From Pyramidobacter sp. C12-8 (GTDB lineage Bacteria; Synergistota; Synergistia; Synergistales; Dethiosulfovibrionaceae): a stretch of 39,078 bases of DNA. How positions within the stretch are numbered: the first letter of the stretch is position 1; each line of letters starts with the position of its first letter. Positions 17,201 to 24,965 of this stretch are shown one piece after another. The translations under genes and the position numbers were made by a program. The notes beneath the pieces are model-generated. The model saw nothing but the letters and a program-made list of their open reading frames with translations, had not been told where the DNA came from and made no database searches. The stretch spans positions 1-39,078 of the forward strand of contig NZ_MUHX01000026.1 in assembly GCF_002007215.1 (NCBI RefSeq), written 5' to 3'.

Positions 17201-18088
17201 ATGTCTGAGGTTTCAATGAACAGCCAGCTGGATTCTTTCCTTGAATATCTGCGGAACAACAAGGCCAGTTCCGAAAACACCGTGACGAATTACGCGGTCG
17301 ATCTCGCGCAGTTTGCCGACTTTGTCGAAAACCAGAGGATCGCCCCTCACGAAATTACGACGCCGTTGATCCGCGCGTTCCTGCGCTCGCTTGCCGGTTT
17401 TGGGTATGCCAATTCCTCGATCGCGCGAAAACTTTCCGCCGTAAAGGCGTTTGAACTCTATCTTCTTGAGAAGAGACTGATCGCGGCCGATCCCGCGGCG
17501 TCGATCCGCAGCCCCCGCCTTCCCGAACGGCTGCCACGAGCCCTGTCGCGCGAGGGGATCGAGCGGCTGATCGAGGAGGCGTGGAAAATAAAGCCTTCTT
17601 TGCGCAACGGCACGATCCTCGAAGTGATGTACGGCTGCGGCGTCCGCGTGGCGGAACTCGTCTCTCTGCGCTGGGAGGACGTCGATCTGGACGAGCGCTG
17701 GCTCAAAGTCAGAGGCAAGGGCGACAAGGAACGTCTCATCCCGTTCGGCCGCTATGCCAAAGAAGCGCTGATAAAATGGAAAGCCGTGTGCCCGCAGGAA
17801 TCGGGATTTCTTTTTCCGGGAAAGGCGGGCGCCGGCATCACGGTGAGGACGGTGCACCGGCTCGTGGTGCAGGCCGCGCGCAACGCGGGGCTTGAAAACG
17901 TCACGCCGCATTCAGTGCGCCACAGCTTCGCCACGCATATGCTGGAAGGCGGGGCTTCGCTGAACGTCCTGCAGGAACTGCTGGGGCACGAAAGCCTGCT
18001 GACGACGCAGCGCTATCTGAAGATCACGCCCGGTCATCTGAGAGACAGCTACATGGCGGCTCATCCCAGATCGGGCGAGGAGGAATGA
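17201..18088 (+). CDS. xerC: Tyrosine recombinase XerC/CodV
   Basis: 295 residues with the full catalytic set: Arg149 in GCGVRVAELVSLRW, Lys173 in VRGKGDKER, His237 and Arg240 in HSVRHSFATHML, His263 in LLGHESLLTTQ, and the nucleophile Tyr272. The N-terminal SAM-like core-binding domain spans about 8-95. It resolves chromosome dimers at dif with a XerD partner that is not in the window. GAGGAGG lies about seven bases before the ATG. It heads the xerC-hslV-hslU-codY set, the same order as codV-clpQ-clpY-codY of Bacillus. The stop and the next ribosome site overlap. Confidence 0.95.
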   Translation: MSEVSMNSQLDSFLEYLRNNKASSENTVTNYAVDLAQFADFVENQRIAPHEITTPLIRAFLRSLAGFGYANSSIARKLSAVKAFELYLLEKRLIAADPAASIRSPRLPERLPRALSREGIERLIEEAWKIKPSLRNGTILEVMYGCGVRVAELVSLRWEDVDLDERWLKVRGKGDKERLIPFGRYAKEALIKWKAVCPQESGFLFPGKAGAGITVRTVHRLVVQAARNAGLENVTPHSVRHSFATHMLEGGASLNVLQELLGHESLLTTQRYLKITPGHLRDSYMAAHPRSGEEE

Positions 18089-18090
18089 AA

Positions 18091-18633
18091 ATGTCTCGGG
18101 ACATGACGATTCATGGTACGACGATCGTCTGCGTGCGCAAGGACGGGCAGGTCGCCATGGGCGGCGACGGACAGATGACCCTGGGCAGCCAGATCATCAA
18201 AGCGGGAACGAAAAAAGTCCGCAAGCTCTACGACGGCAACGTTCTTGTCGGATTCGCCGGCGCCACGGCCGACGCGATGACGCTGATGGAACTCTTTGAG
18301 AAAAAATTGCAGGAATACAGCGGAAACCTGATGAGGGCATCCGTTGAGCTGGCCAAAATGTGGCGCACCGACCGCATGCTGCAGAAGCTGGAGGCCATGC
18401 TGCTCGTGGCCGATCGGGAACATACGATCCTGCTCTCCGGCGCCGGGGACGTGATCGAACCGGAAAACGACGTCGCTTCCATCGGTTCCGGTTCGGGATT
18501 CGCCTTGGCGGCGGCCCGGGCCTATCTGGACGTTTCGTCCCTTACGGCGGAGGAAACCGTGAAGCGTTCCCTGCTGATCGCTTCCGAAATCTGTATTTAT
18601 ACCGACAACATCCTCACGGTGGAGGTCCTGTGA
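18091..18633 (+). CDS. hslV: HslV (ClpQ) protease subunit
   Basis: 180 residues from the ATG at 18091, chosen because GAGGAGGA (18077-18084) is six bases upstream; an ATG at 18085 is too close, and one at 18103 would give a shorter leader. Mature HslV probably starts at Thr10 after Gly9 (HGTTIVCV), so a nine-residue propeptide is removed, as in Thermotoga-like forms; the E. coli protein begins directly at this Thr. The GGDGQMTLG loop and GSGSGFALAAARAY segment match the family. The N-terminal Thr, rather than the Ser of Bacillus ClpQ, is the nucleophile. It forms a two-ring dodecamer capped by HslU, encoded next. Confidence 0.95.
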   Translation: MSRDMTIHGTTIVCVRKDGQVAMGGDGQMTLGSQIIKAGTKKVRKLYDGNVLVGFAGATADAMTLMELFEKKLQEYSGNLMRASVELAKMWRTDRMLQKLEAMLLVADREHTILLSGAGDVIEPENDVASIGSGSGFALAAARAYLDVSSLTAEETVKRSLLIASEICIYTDNILTVEVL

Positions 18634-20048
18634 TGCTTCTGACGGAAGAGATGAAAAATCTGGTGCCAGCGGCCATCGTGCAGTATCTCGACCGCTATAT
18701 CGTCGGACAGGAAAAGGCGAAACGCGCCGTGGCCGTCGCTCTGAGGAATCGCCTCAGGCGCCGCAGGCTGCCCGAAGATCTGGCACAGGAAATCGCGCCG
18801 AAAAACATTTTGATGGTCGGCCCCACCGGCGTCGGCAAGACGGAAATCGCCCGGCGCCTTGCCGATCTCGTCAACGCCCCGTTCGTGAAAGTCGAAGCGA
18901 CGAAATTCACCGAAGTCGGCTATGTGGGGCGTGACGTCGAATCGATGGTCCGCGACCTCGTGGAAAACTCCATGCAGATGGTCAAGAAACGGATGATCGC
19001 CGGCGTCCAGTCCGTAGCGTTCGAACACGCGCAGGAGCGGCTGGTGGATTATCTTCTCCCGGTCAGAAAAGCTTCCTCTTCCGCGGGGATCCCCACCTTC
19101 CTGAATTATCTCAAGAAAGAACAGGCGGAACCGCCGGAAGGTTCGGCGCCGGAAGAGAGCCCGGCGGTGCGTCAGAGCACTCGCGAACGCATGCTGAACA
19201 TGCTGAAGAGCGGCAAACTGGACGAACGCGAAGTGGAGATCGACGTGCAGGAAAGTTCCACTCCCATCACTTCTTTTGGCAACGGCGAAATGGGCGGCAT
19301 CGGCATCAATATCTCCGAGATGTTGGGCGGCATGATACCCAAAAAGAGCAAAAAACGCCGCATGAAAGTGAAAGACGCGCTTCGCGTCCTGCAGGCCGAG
19401 GAAGCGGAGAAACTCATCGACATCGAAGCCGCCACGCAGGAGGCTTTGGATAAAGCGCAGCAGGAAGGGATCATTTTCATCGACGAGATCGACAAGATCG
19501 TCTCCCGGGGGCGCGGCGGCGGTCCGGACGTCAGCCGCGAAGGCGTGCAGAGGGATCTGCTCCCTATCGTCGAAGGCTGCTCCGTCACTACGAAATACGG
19601 CCAGGTGAAAACGGATCACATCTTCTTTATCGCCGCCGGCGCCTTTCACGACGCCAAGCCCTCCGACCTCGTCCCCGAGCTTCAGGGACGGCTGCCCATC
19701 CGCGTCGAACTGACGGCGCTTGGCAAGGAAGAGCTGCGGCGCATTCTGGTCGAGCCGCAACACAGCCTGATCCATCAGTCGGTCGCCCTGATCGAGACCG
19801 AAGGACTCACACTGCGATTTACCGACGAAGCCGTGGAAGAGATCGCGGCGATGGCCGAACGGATGAATCTGGAGATGGAGAACATCGGAGCGCGCCGGCT
19901 GCACACCATTCTGGAGCAGCTCCTGGAGGAAATCAGCTTTTCCGCGCCGGAGCGGGCAGGCGAAGCGGTTGAGATCGACAAATCTTTCGTTGTGAAGAAG
20001 CTTGAACCACTTGTTGGCAATAAGGATCTGCGGCGGTATCTTCTTTGA
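18633..20048 (+). CDS. hslU: HslU (ClpY) ATPase subunit
   Basis: 471 residues. Walker A GPTGVGKT (63-70), Walker B IIFIDEID (280-287), and the sensor 2 region GARRLHTILEQLLEEI near the C-terminus. The long I domain lies between the Walker motifs. The protein ends in RRYLL, the tail that inserts into HslV. The pore-loop region follows KFTEVGYVGRDVESM. The start overlaps the hslV stop by one base (TGATG), with GGTGGAGG upstream, so the two subunits are coupled. It unfolds substrates and feeds them to HslV. Confidence 0.96.
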   Translation: MLLTEEMKNLVPAAIVQYLDRYIVGQEKAKRAVAVALRNRLRRRRLPEDLAQEIAPKNILMVGPTGVGKTEIARRLADLVNAPFVKVEATKFTEVGYVGRDVESMVRDLVENSMQMVKKRMIAGVQSVAFEHAQERLVDYLLPVRKASSSAGIPTFLNYLKKEQAEPPEGSAPEESPAVRQSTRERMLNMLKSGKLDEREVEIDVQESSTPITSFGNGEMGGIGINISEMLGGMIPKKSKKRRMKVKDALRVLQAEEAEKLIDIEAATQEALDKAQQEGIIFIDEIDKIVSRGRGGGPDVSREGVQRDLLPIVEGCSVTTKYGQVKTDHIFFIAAGAFHDAKPSDLVPELQGRLPIRVELTALGKEELRRILVEPQHSLIHQSVALIETEGLTLRFTDEAVEEIAAMAERMNLEMENIGARRLHTILEQLLEEISFSAPERAGEAVEIDKSFVVKKLEPLVGNKDLRRYLL

Positions 20049-20078
20049 TTTTCATGGCTGAAAGGAGACGGAATTCTT

Positions 20079-20969
20079 ATGAAACGCTCATATGCAAAAG
20101 AAAAGTTGCCCGAAGGTTTAAACGGCGCTGTCGACAGTGTCGAGATGCATGAACTGCTTGAGAAAACGCGTCAGGTCGGGAGAGCGATGCAAGGCCGTCG
20201 CGAAGGGACGCGCCCCGATTACAACAAGCTGGCGCGCCTGCTCTGCGAATTCTCGACCGCGAACGTCTACGTTTTGAGCAGAGAAGGGCAGATCCTGGGA
20301 TACGCATGGGTGAATGAATACCACAGCGAAGCCATCGCGTCCTTCATCGAACAGGGTTATATGCCTGAAAGTTTTGTGGAAAGGCTGTCGCAGCAGAGAG
20401 AGACCGTCCTGAGCAAAGCTGACGGAGCTCTTTTCGACGATCAGGCAGAGAATGTGACTGATAAGACGGCTCTCTATGTGCCGATCTATGGAGCCTCGGA
20501 GCGGCTGGGAACGCTTGTACTGGCCCGTTTCGCGAGTAACTTCTCAACCCAGGACCTCGTTCTGGCCGAATATCTGGCGACGCTGGTCGGCATTGAGATC
20601 CTGCATGACCGCTCCCGGCAGATCGAGGAGCTTGCCCGAGAGCGTCTTGTTGTGAATATGGCCATGAAAGCCCTTTCATATTCTGAAATCGACGCGATCA
20701 ACCATATCATCACGCGGCTCAAGGAGCTCTCGGCCGAAAAGAACGCCGGTTTCAGAAAAGAGAACAACGAATGCGAGGGAGTCGTCATCGCCAGCAAGAT
20801 CGCCGACCACGTCGGGGTGACCCGCAGCGTGATCGTCAACGCGCTGCGCAAGCTCGAGAGCGCCGGGATCATCGAAAGCCGCAGTTTGGGCATGAAAGGC
20901 ACTTTCATCAAAGTGCTGAGTCCTTTGTTCGTGGAGGAGCTGGCTTCCAAATTTAAGCGCGCGGAATAA
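20079..20969 (+). CDS. codY: CodY-family GTP/nutrient-sensing transcriptional regulator
   Basis: 296 residues, about 37 longer than Bacillus CodY, mainly a 24-residue N-terminal extension and a longer linker. The GAF effector domain is about 25-180. The C-terminal winged helix is near-identical to the Gram-positive form: ASKIADHVGVTRSVIVNALR (238-257) then LESAGIIESRSLGMKGTFIKVL. In an ungapped alignment by eye, the isoleucine-binding Arg61 and Phe71 of Bacillus fall on Ala85 and Met95, so the ligand may differ. AAAGGAG precedes the ATG. It follows hslU by 30 bases as in Bacillus. It likely represses amino-acid and central metabolism genes when nutrients are plentiful. Confidence 0.92.
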   Translation: MKRSYAKEKLPEGLNGAVDSVEMHELLEKTRQVGRAMQGRREGTRPDYNKLARLLCEFSTANVYVLSREGQILGYAWVNEYHSEAIASFIEQGYMPESFVERLSQQRETVLSKADGALFDDQAENVTDKTALYVPIYGASERLGTLVLARFASNFSTQDLVLAEYLATLVGIEILHDRSRQIEELARERLVVNMAMKALSYSEIDAINHIITRLKELSAEKNAGFRKENNECEGVVIASKIADHVGVTRSVIVNALRKLESAGIIESRSLGMKGTFIKVLSPLFVEELASKFKRAE

Positions 20970-21084
20970 CCGTCGGCGCCTGGAGCATGCTGTTCATTCC
21001 GAAGTTCTAAAAATTTGACACTGGCAAGCTCCCTTAACTTGAGATAAAATGGGCGTAATTCTACGACACTTCTGGAGGTATTTC

Positions 21085-21711
21085 ATGAGTATGAGACGCC
21101 CTTTGTTGTGGAGAGGTCTGCTGCTGTTCCTGTTCGCCTCTCAATCATGCTGTCAAGCAAGGGCGGCTGTCGAGCCTGCAGGCCAGGTCAGACAGTCTGT
21201 GGATCCCGTACATTCTGGGAAACGCGTGCAGAAGGCGAAAACTGATGCGGCTTCTTATATTTTCCGTTACTACAACAGCTCTCTAAGCATGGACAAAGCG
21301 AACGAGTACGCTCGTTATGTCATGGAAGCGTCGAGCCGCTTCTCGGTGGATCCGGCGTTGATTACTGCTATAATTGTCAAGGAATCGCGCGTCAAAGTCA
21401 ACGCGCGTTCCAAGTACGCGGTCGGCTTGATGCAGGTATATTGGAAGCTGCACCGCAACACGATCATGGCTCAATTTCCCCATATCCGTACAGAAAAGAT
21501 ATTGATGGAGCCTCGCAATAACATAATGGTTGGTACATGGATCTTTTCCAGGTACATGGCACACTGCAAGGGGAACGTTACAAAGGCGCTGAGGAGGTAT
21601 CTGGGGTCTCAGGCTAATCGTTATGTGGCATTGGTCACGAAATATCGAGGGCACTACACTGAGAGGGTCCTGTTGAATCTGCAGCACGCTTCGAAACGGG
21701 CGGTTTCTTAG
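21085..21711 (+). CDS. Secreted lytic transglycosylase (SLT, goose-lysozyme-like fold)
   Basis: 208 residues from the ATG at 21085, with TGGAGGT at 21073-21079; an upstream ATG at 21049 lacks a ribosome site. A signal peptide (basic start, hydrophobic 9-18) ends near QARA at 27. Cysteines at 22-23 do not form a standard lipobox. The SLT domain has catalytic Glu100 in IIVKESRVKVNARSKYAVGL, followed by MQVYW. It would cleave peptidoglycan in the periplasm with formation of anhydro-muramic ends. The family is used for cell-wall turnover and for opening the wall for secretion or pili. It is not clearly tied to its neighbours. Confidence 0.85.
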   Translation: MSMRRPLLWRGLLLFLFASQSCCQARAAVEPAGQVRQSVDPVHSGKRVQKAKTDAASYIFRYYNSSLSMDKANEYARYVMEASSRFSVDPALITAIIVKESRVKVNARSKYAVGLMQVYWKLHRNTIMAQFPHIRTEKILMEPRNNIMVGTWIFSRYMAHCKGNVTKALRRYLGSQANRYVALVTKYRGHYTERVLLNLQHASKRAVS

Positions 21712-21774
21712 TGAATAATTATTGCGATGAAAAATGAATATCAATAAAATTTTTATGGAGGCGGAGAAATCATC

Positions 21775-22080
21775 ATGAGCAAATTAGTTAATGACGTATA
21801 TCTTTCCGGCGTGGTCCACTTTCTGAAGGGCGAAAGCTACGGCGAGAGCCGTTTGGGAAAATATTTCGAGTTTTCCCTCAAGCGTCAGTACAGCGATACG
21901 GACGGGTGTGACCGCGTCGATTATCTCCGGATGAGAGTCTTTGATCCCGCGATTCAGGAGTGGATCGTCAAACAGGAAGAAGGCGCGCCCGTGTGGATTG
22001 CCGGCGAACTTCGTTCGTCCCTTGGCAGCGGCCGGATCTACGTGATGGTTTCCAAGATTCAGGCATTGAATCAGCTTTAA
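21775..22080 (+). CDS. Small OB-fold, SSB-like protein
   Basis: 101 residues. The pattern resembles single-stranded DNA-binding protein: an opening YLSGVVHFLKG strand, GKYFEFSLKRQ, DYLRMRVFD, PVWIAGELRSS and RIYVMVSKIQAL, i.e. five strands spaced as in an OB fold. It lacks the acidic C-terminal tail of standard SSB, so it is unlikely to be the main replicative SSB. It may be a PriB-like or accessory protein. A GGAGGCGGAG ribosome site precedes the ATG. It shares a strand with the S1-domain gene 40 bases downstream. Fold assignment is by eye only. Confidence 0.5.
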   Translation: MSKLVNDVYLSGVVHFLKGESYGESRLGKYFEFSLKRQYSDTDGCDRVDYLRMRVFDPAIQEWIVKQEEGAPVWIAGELRSSLGSGRIYVMVSKIQALNQL

Positions 22081-22119
22081 AATTTAACACAATAAATTCG
22101 AGAAAGGGAAGTTCACACT

Positions 22120-22554
22120 ATGCCCGATTTGGCACCAGGTGATGTGGTAACGGGAGTCGTCGAACAGATCATGCCCTATGGGGCTTTTGTTCGTCTTCAA
22201 AGCGGCCAGAAGGCAATGATCCACATCTCGCAGCTTTCCCACAAGTTTATCAAAAGCGTCGATGCCGTTCTGCAGCCGCAGCAGGAGATTAAGGCGAAAG
22301 TTATCAAGATAGACGAGAGAGGCCGCATTGATCTGTCTTTGAAAGCTCTTGAAGAGCCTCCGGCGGTCCCGGTTCAACGAATGCCCCGGCATATGCCGGC
22401 CGCAGGTTCGAATGACGAAGCGGTCGGTTCGGATGATTTCGAAAAAAAATTGTCCACTTTCCTGAAAAGCAGCGAGGAAAAAATTTCTTCGCTGATGAAT
22501 GCCAAAAGCGGCAAGGGGGGACGCCCGCCGCGCCGAAAAGGCGCCCGTCCCTAA
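22120..22554 (+). CDS. S1 RNA-binding domain protein (YugI/GSP13-like)
   Basis: 144 residues. Residues 5-75 form one S1 domain: GDVVTGVVEQIMPYGAFVRL, then MIHISQLSHKFIKSV, KAKVIKID and RIDLSLKAL. A low-complexity linker and a basic tail (GKGGRPPRRKGARP) follow, suited to RNA contact. Bacillus general stress protein 13 has the same plan and associates with ribosomes. AAAGGGAAG lies upstream of the ATG. A perfect intrinsic terminator begins 20 bases after the stop. Confidence 0.85.
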   Translation: MPDLAPGDVVTGVVEQIMPYGAFVRLQSGQKAMIHISQLSHKFIKSVDAVLQPQQEIKAKVIKIDERGRIDLSLKALEEPPAVPVQRMPRHMPAAGSNDEAVGSDDFEKKLSTFLKSSEEKISSLMNAKSGKGGRPPRRKGARP

Positions 22555-22574
22555 ATGCGTATGAGGAAATTACG

Positions 22575-22606
22575 GCGAGAGGTTCCTGCGAACCTCTCGC
22601 TTTTTT
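22575..22606 (+). terminator. Strong intrinsic terminator after the S1-domain gene
   Basis: Perfect 10-bp stem GCGAGAGGTT / AACCTCTCGC (22575-22584 with 22591-22600), six-base loop, and six T residues at 22601-22606. Confidence 0.95.
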
Positions 22607-22671
22607 CAGCGCGCGACGAGATTGTTACGGCGGCTCAGATGGACGGGCGCAATTTTCAAAAGGGGCTTGTC

Positions 22672-23139
22672 ATGTCTGTGGCGGTTCGCTGTAAATGGGG
22701 GATGCCCCAGGTTCTGAAATGTCGCCCCTTTTACAGAGGGCACCCCTTTCCGACGCTCTTCTGGCTGACATGCCCCCATTTGGCGTACCAATGCGGACGT
22801 CTCGAGTCCGGCGGAGGGGTCAGAGCTCTGGAAGATTTTCTCTGCGAGGATGAAAAGGCATATCGTCTCTACAATTTCCGCTATGCATGGGCGCGGATCT
22901 CTTCCTTGAGCCGCTGCGAACGATTTTTCCTGCGCCGATACTCTCCGAAGATCTGGAACGCCATGCTTAAAACCGGCATTGGCGGTATCCGCCGGACTGA
23001 AAGTCTGACCGTGAAATGTCTGCATCTCCAGGCGGCAACGATGCTCGCTTTGCCGGGACATCCTGCCGAAGCGTGGTTTGCAGAAAGATTTAAAGAGTTC
23101 TGTTGTAAAAAGGCTCACTGTAAAAAATATTTAGACTGA
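22672..23139 (+). CDS. DUF501 family protein
   Basis: 155 residues from the ATG at 22672. The open frame continues upstream to 22555, but that part contains a perfect terminator, and AAAAGGGG at 22658-22665 is six bases before 22672. The start also coincides with the DUF501 core: CKWGMPQVLKCRPF, then HPFPTLFWLTCPHL and RLESGGGVRALEDFL. The cysteines in CKWG and TCPHL are typical of the family, as is a Cys-rich end (CCKKAHCKK). The function of DUF501 is unknown; the conserved Cys/His might bind metal. The three tRNA genes lie just downstream with their own promoter. Confidence 0.8.
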   Translation: MSVAVRCKWGMPQVLKCRPFYRGHPFPTLFWLTCPHLAYQCGRLESGGGVRALEDFLCEDEKAYRLYNFRYAWARISSLSRCERFFLRRYSPKIWNAMLKTGIGGIRRTESLTVKCLHLQAATMLALPGHPAEAWFAERFKEFCCKKAHCKKYLD

Positions 23140-23160
23140 AAAATACCTGATAGAATAAGC

Positions 23161-23189
23161 TTGACGAATCCTCGCCCAAGCGATAGAAT
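23161..23189 (+). promoter_or_regulatory. Promoter of the tRNA cluster
   Basis: TTGACG (23161-23166) and TAGAAT (23184-23189) with a 17-base spacer, 13 bases before the first tRNA. A second TAGAAT lies at 23151-23156 without a clear -35. Confidence 0.75.
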
Positions 23190-23202
23190 ATTCCTCGTTC
23201 GC

Positions 23203-23278
23203 GGGTCGTTAGCTCAGTTGGCAGAGCAACGGACTTTTAATCCGTGGGTCGAGGGTTCGACCCCCTCACGACCCACCA
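23203..23278 (+). tRNA. tRNA-Lys (anticodon TTT)
   Basis: 76 bases with encoded CCA. Acceptor GGGTCGT/ACGACCC, anticodon loop CTTTTAA with TTT at 23236-23238, T-loop TTCGACC. All arms pair. Confidence 0.97.
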
Positions 23279-23285
23279 TGGATGC

Positions 23286-23361
23286 GGTCCCATAGTCTAG
23301 TGGCCTAGGACATCGCCCTTTCAAGGCGAGCACCTGAGTTCGAATCTCAGTGGGACCGCCA
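23286..23361 (+). tRNA. tRNA-Glu (anticodon TTC)
   Basis: 76 bases with encoded CCA. Acceptor GGTCCCA/TGGGACC, discriminator G, anticodon loop CTTTCAA with TTC at 23320-23322, T-loop TTCGAAT. It lies seven bases after tRNA-Lys. Confidence 0.97.
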
Positions 23362-23369
23362 TTTTTTTC

Positions 23370-23445
23370 GCCGGTGTAGCTCAGTTGGTAGAGCAGCGCA
23401 CTCGTAATGCGCAGGTCTCCAGTCCGAATCTGGACACCGGCTCCA
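23370..23445 (+). tRNA. tRNA-Thr (anticodon CGT) with an unusual T-loop
   Basis: 76 bases with encoded CCA. Acceptor GCCGGTG/CACCGGC, discriminator T, anticodon loop CTCGTAA with CGT at 23403-23405. The T-stem TCCAG/CTGGA is perfect but the loop reads TCCGAAT, so position 55, nearly always U (pseudouridine), is C. It is the last tRNA of the cluster and the one nearest the integrase, hence a candidate attachment site. Confidence 0.95.
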
Positions 23446-23481
23446 TCTGATTACTTCCGCGTGTTTCCGAATGCGTTTTCT

Positions 23482-23506
23482 AGCCCGCCGCGAGGCGGGC
23501 TTTTTT
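23482..23506 (+). terminator. Intrinsic terminator after the tRNA cluster
   Basis: Perfect 8-bp stem AGCCCGCC/GGCGGGCT (23482-23489 with 23494-23501), GCGA tetraloop and a run of T at 23501-23506. Confidence 0.92.
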
Positions 23507-23528
23507 GCGTCTTCGTTCCGATTTTGTC

Positions 23529-23537
23529 TGATATAAT
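23529..23537 (+). promoter_or_regulatory. Extended -10 promoter of the integrase gene
   Basis: TGATATAAT, a perfect TG-N-TATAAT element, about 130 bases before the integrase start. No clear -35. The leader between them holds three copies of GACCGTAC. Confidence 0.65.
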
Positions 23538-23569
23538 GTCCAATACAGATTGATGAGAAACCGGACGTA

Positions 23570-23644
23570 TGACCGTACCCGAAAATGAAGATTGCCCTGA
23601 GCGCGGTTTTTTGACCGTACCCACGCATTTTTACGAGTACGGTC
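23570..23644. repeat. Direct and inverted GACCGTAC repeats before the integrase
   Basis: TGACCGTACCC occurs at 23570-23580 and again at 23612-23622, exactly 42 bases apart. The inverse GTACGGTC lies at 23637-23644 and can pair with the second copy. The set ends just before the integrase ribosome site. Such repeats would suit integrase arm-type sites or an autoregulatory operator. Confidence 0.7.
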
Positions 23645-23666
23645 GAGAAGGGGAGCGGGCTGAAAA

Positions 23667-24901
23667 ATGCTGACGAACACTGCAATCGAGGGCGCAAAGA
23701 AAAAAGACAGGGCTTACATGATTCTTGACGGCGACGGGCTTTACCTCAAAATCTTGCCGACGGGAAGAAAAACATGGGTGCTGCGGTACTGGATCAACGG
23801 TCAGGAGATGAAAAAAACTCTAGGCGTCTACCCGATCATGACGGCTGCGAACGCCCGGAGAACTCGCGACGAGATCAAGACGAAGATCAAAGCGGGCGTG
23901 CCGCTGGAAGAGCCTAAATCCACGACGTTCGGCGAGATTGCCGAGCGCTGGTACAAGACGATGATGGAACCTAAAAAGGCTGAATCTTACCTGCACACGA
24001 TCCGGCTGCGAATGAAATATCTTGCGGCGTTGTGGACAAGACCCATAGATGAAATTTCGCGCAAAGAATGCTTTGACGTGTTGTCGTTGATCTCCGCGAG
24101 CGGGCGCAAATCAACCGCCAAACGCACGGGGCAGATTGTCGGACAAATCTTCGATTATGCTACGGCGGCAGGCGAAGCGACGATTAACGTTGCCGCCGGC
24201 CTCAACCGTTCGCTCCCGTCGGAAAAGGTCAGGCATTTTGACGCCGTGACGAAAATCGCCGACATGCGTAAATTGCTTAATGCGCTGGACTACGTTGACG
24301 ACTTCATCTTCCGTTCCGGCTTGCAGATTCTTGCTTATTGTTTTGTCCGCCGCAGTGAGTTGTTGCGGGCCGAATGGTCGGAGATCGATTTTGACAGAGC
24401 GGAATGGATTATCCCCGCGGCACATATCAAAGGCCGTCGCGATCACCTTGTGCCGCTTTCGAAGCAGGCGCTTGAGATTTTCCGGCGATTGAAAAGATTT
24501 CGCCCAAAGTGGGGAAAATTACGGGGAGCGCCAACCTCATCTTGCCTGCGTCGCGAGGCGCGAATACTGGCAGTCGCGTGGGCAACTCCACGTTACTCAA
24601 AGAGCTTAAGAGCTTGTACAAAAAACTCGATCCAGACGATCTACCGTCAGAGCCTATGACGCTTCACGGATTCCGGACGATGGCATCGACGTTTCTGAAT
24701 GAATCCGGGTGGGCGAAGGACGTCATCGAATGTGAGCTTGCTCACTTGGAGGAAAACGAATCGCGCGAGGCGTACAATCGCGCGATGTACGCTCCGGAAC
24801 GGCGACTCATGATGCAATGGTATGCGGACGCCCTGGACGCCGTGAAAGCGGGGCAGGACATAACGCCCGTTCCTGAAAACATCAAGAATATGCACCGATA
24901 A
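23667..24901 (+). pseudogene. P4-type tyrosine integrase broken by a one-base frameshift
   Basis: Two frames together give a P4/CP4-57-like integrase of about 411 residues. The first frame (from 23667) has the N-terminal arm-binding domain (DGDGLYLKI, TWVLRYWINGQ, TLGVYPIMTAANAR), the core domain, and catalytic Arg in FVRRSELLRAEW. After about 24495 the match continues in the next frame to 24901: LHGFRTMASTFLNE (His, Arg), CELAHLEEN and REAYNRAMY. Adding one A to the run AAAA at 24492-24495 restores a continuous protein (...FRRLKKISPKVGK...). The first frame otherwise ends at 24659. It lies 221 bases after tRNA-Thr, reading away from it, the usual layout of a tRNA-integrated island. Sequencing error in the A-run cannot be excluded. 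Confidence 0.85.
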
Positions 24902-24910
24902 ATTCAGGTC

Positions 24911-24947
24911 TTTACACCTGTACTCTTTTGTAGTACAATGAACTACA
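24911..24947 (+). promoter_or_regulatory. Promoter with overlapping palindromic operators for the toxin-antitoxin pair
   Basis: TTTACA (24911-24916) and TACAAT (24934-24939), 17 bases apart. Two inverted repeats overlap the -10: TGTACT/AGTACA (24919-24924 with 24932-24937) and TGTAGT/ACTACA (24929-24934 with 24942-24947). This is the arrangement expected for autorepression by a ribbon-helix-helix antitoxin. Confidence 0.75.
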
Positions 24948-24965
24948 GAAAGGAGAGGTGAGGAC

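Noticed and set aside
21015-21050. TTGACA (21015) and TAAAAT (21045) as a promoter for the transglycosylase
   Set aside because: The spacer is 24 bases, too long for a sigma-70 promoter.
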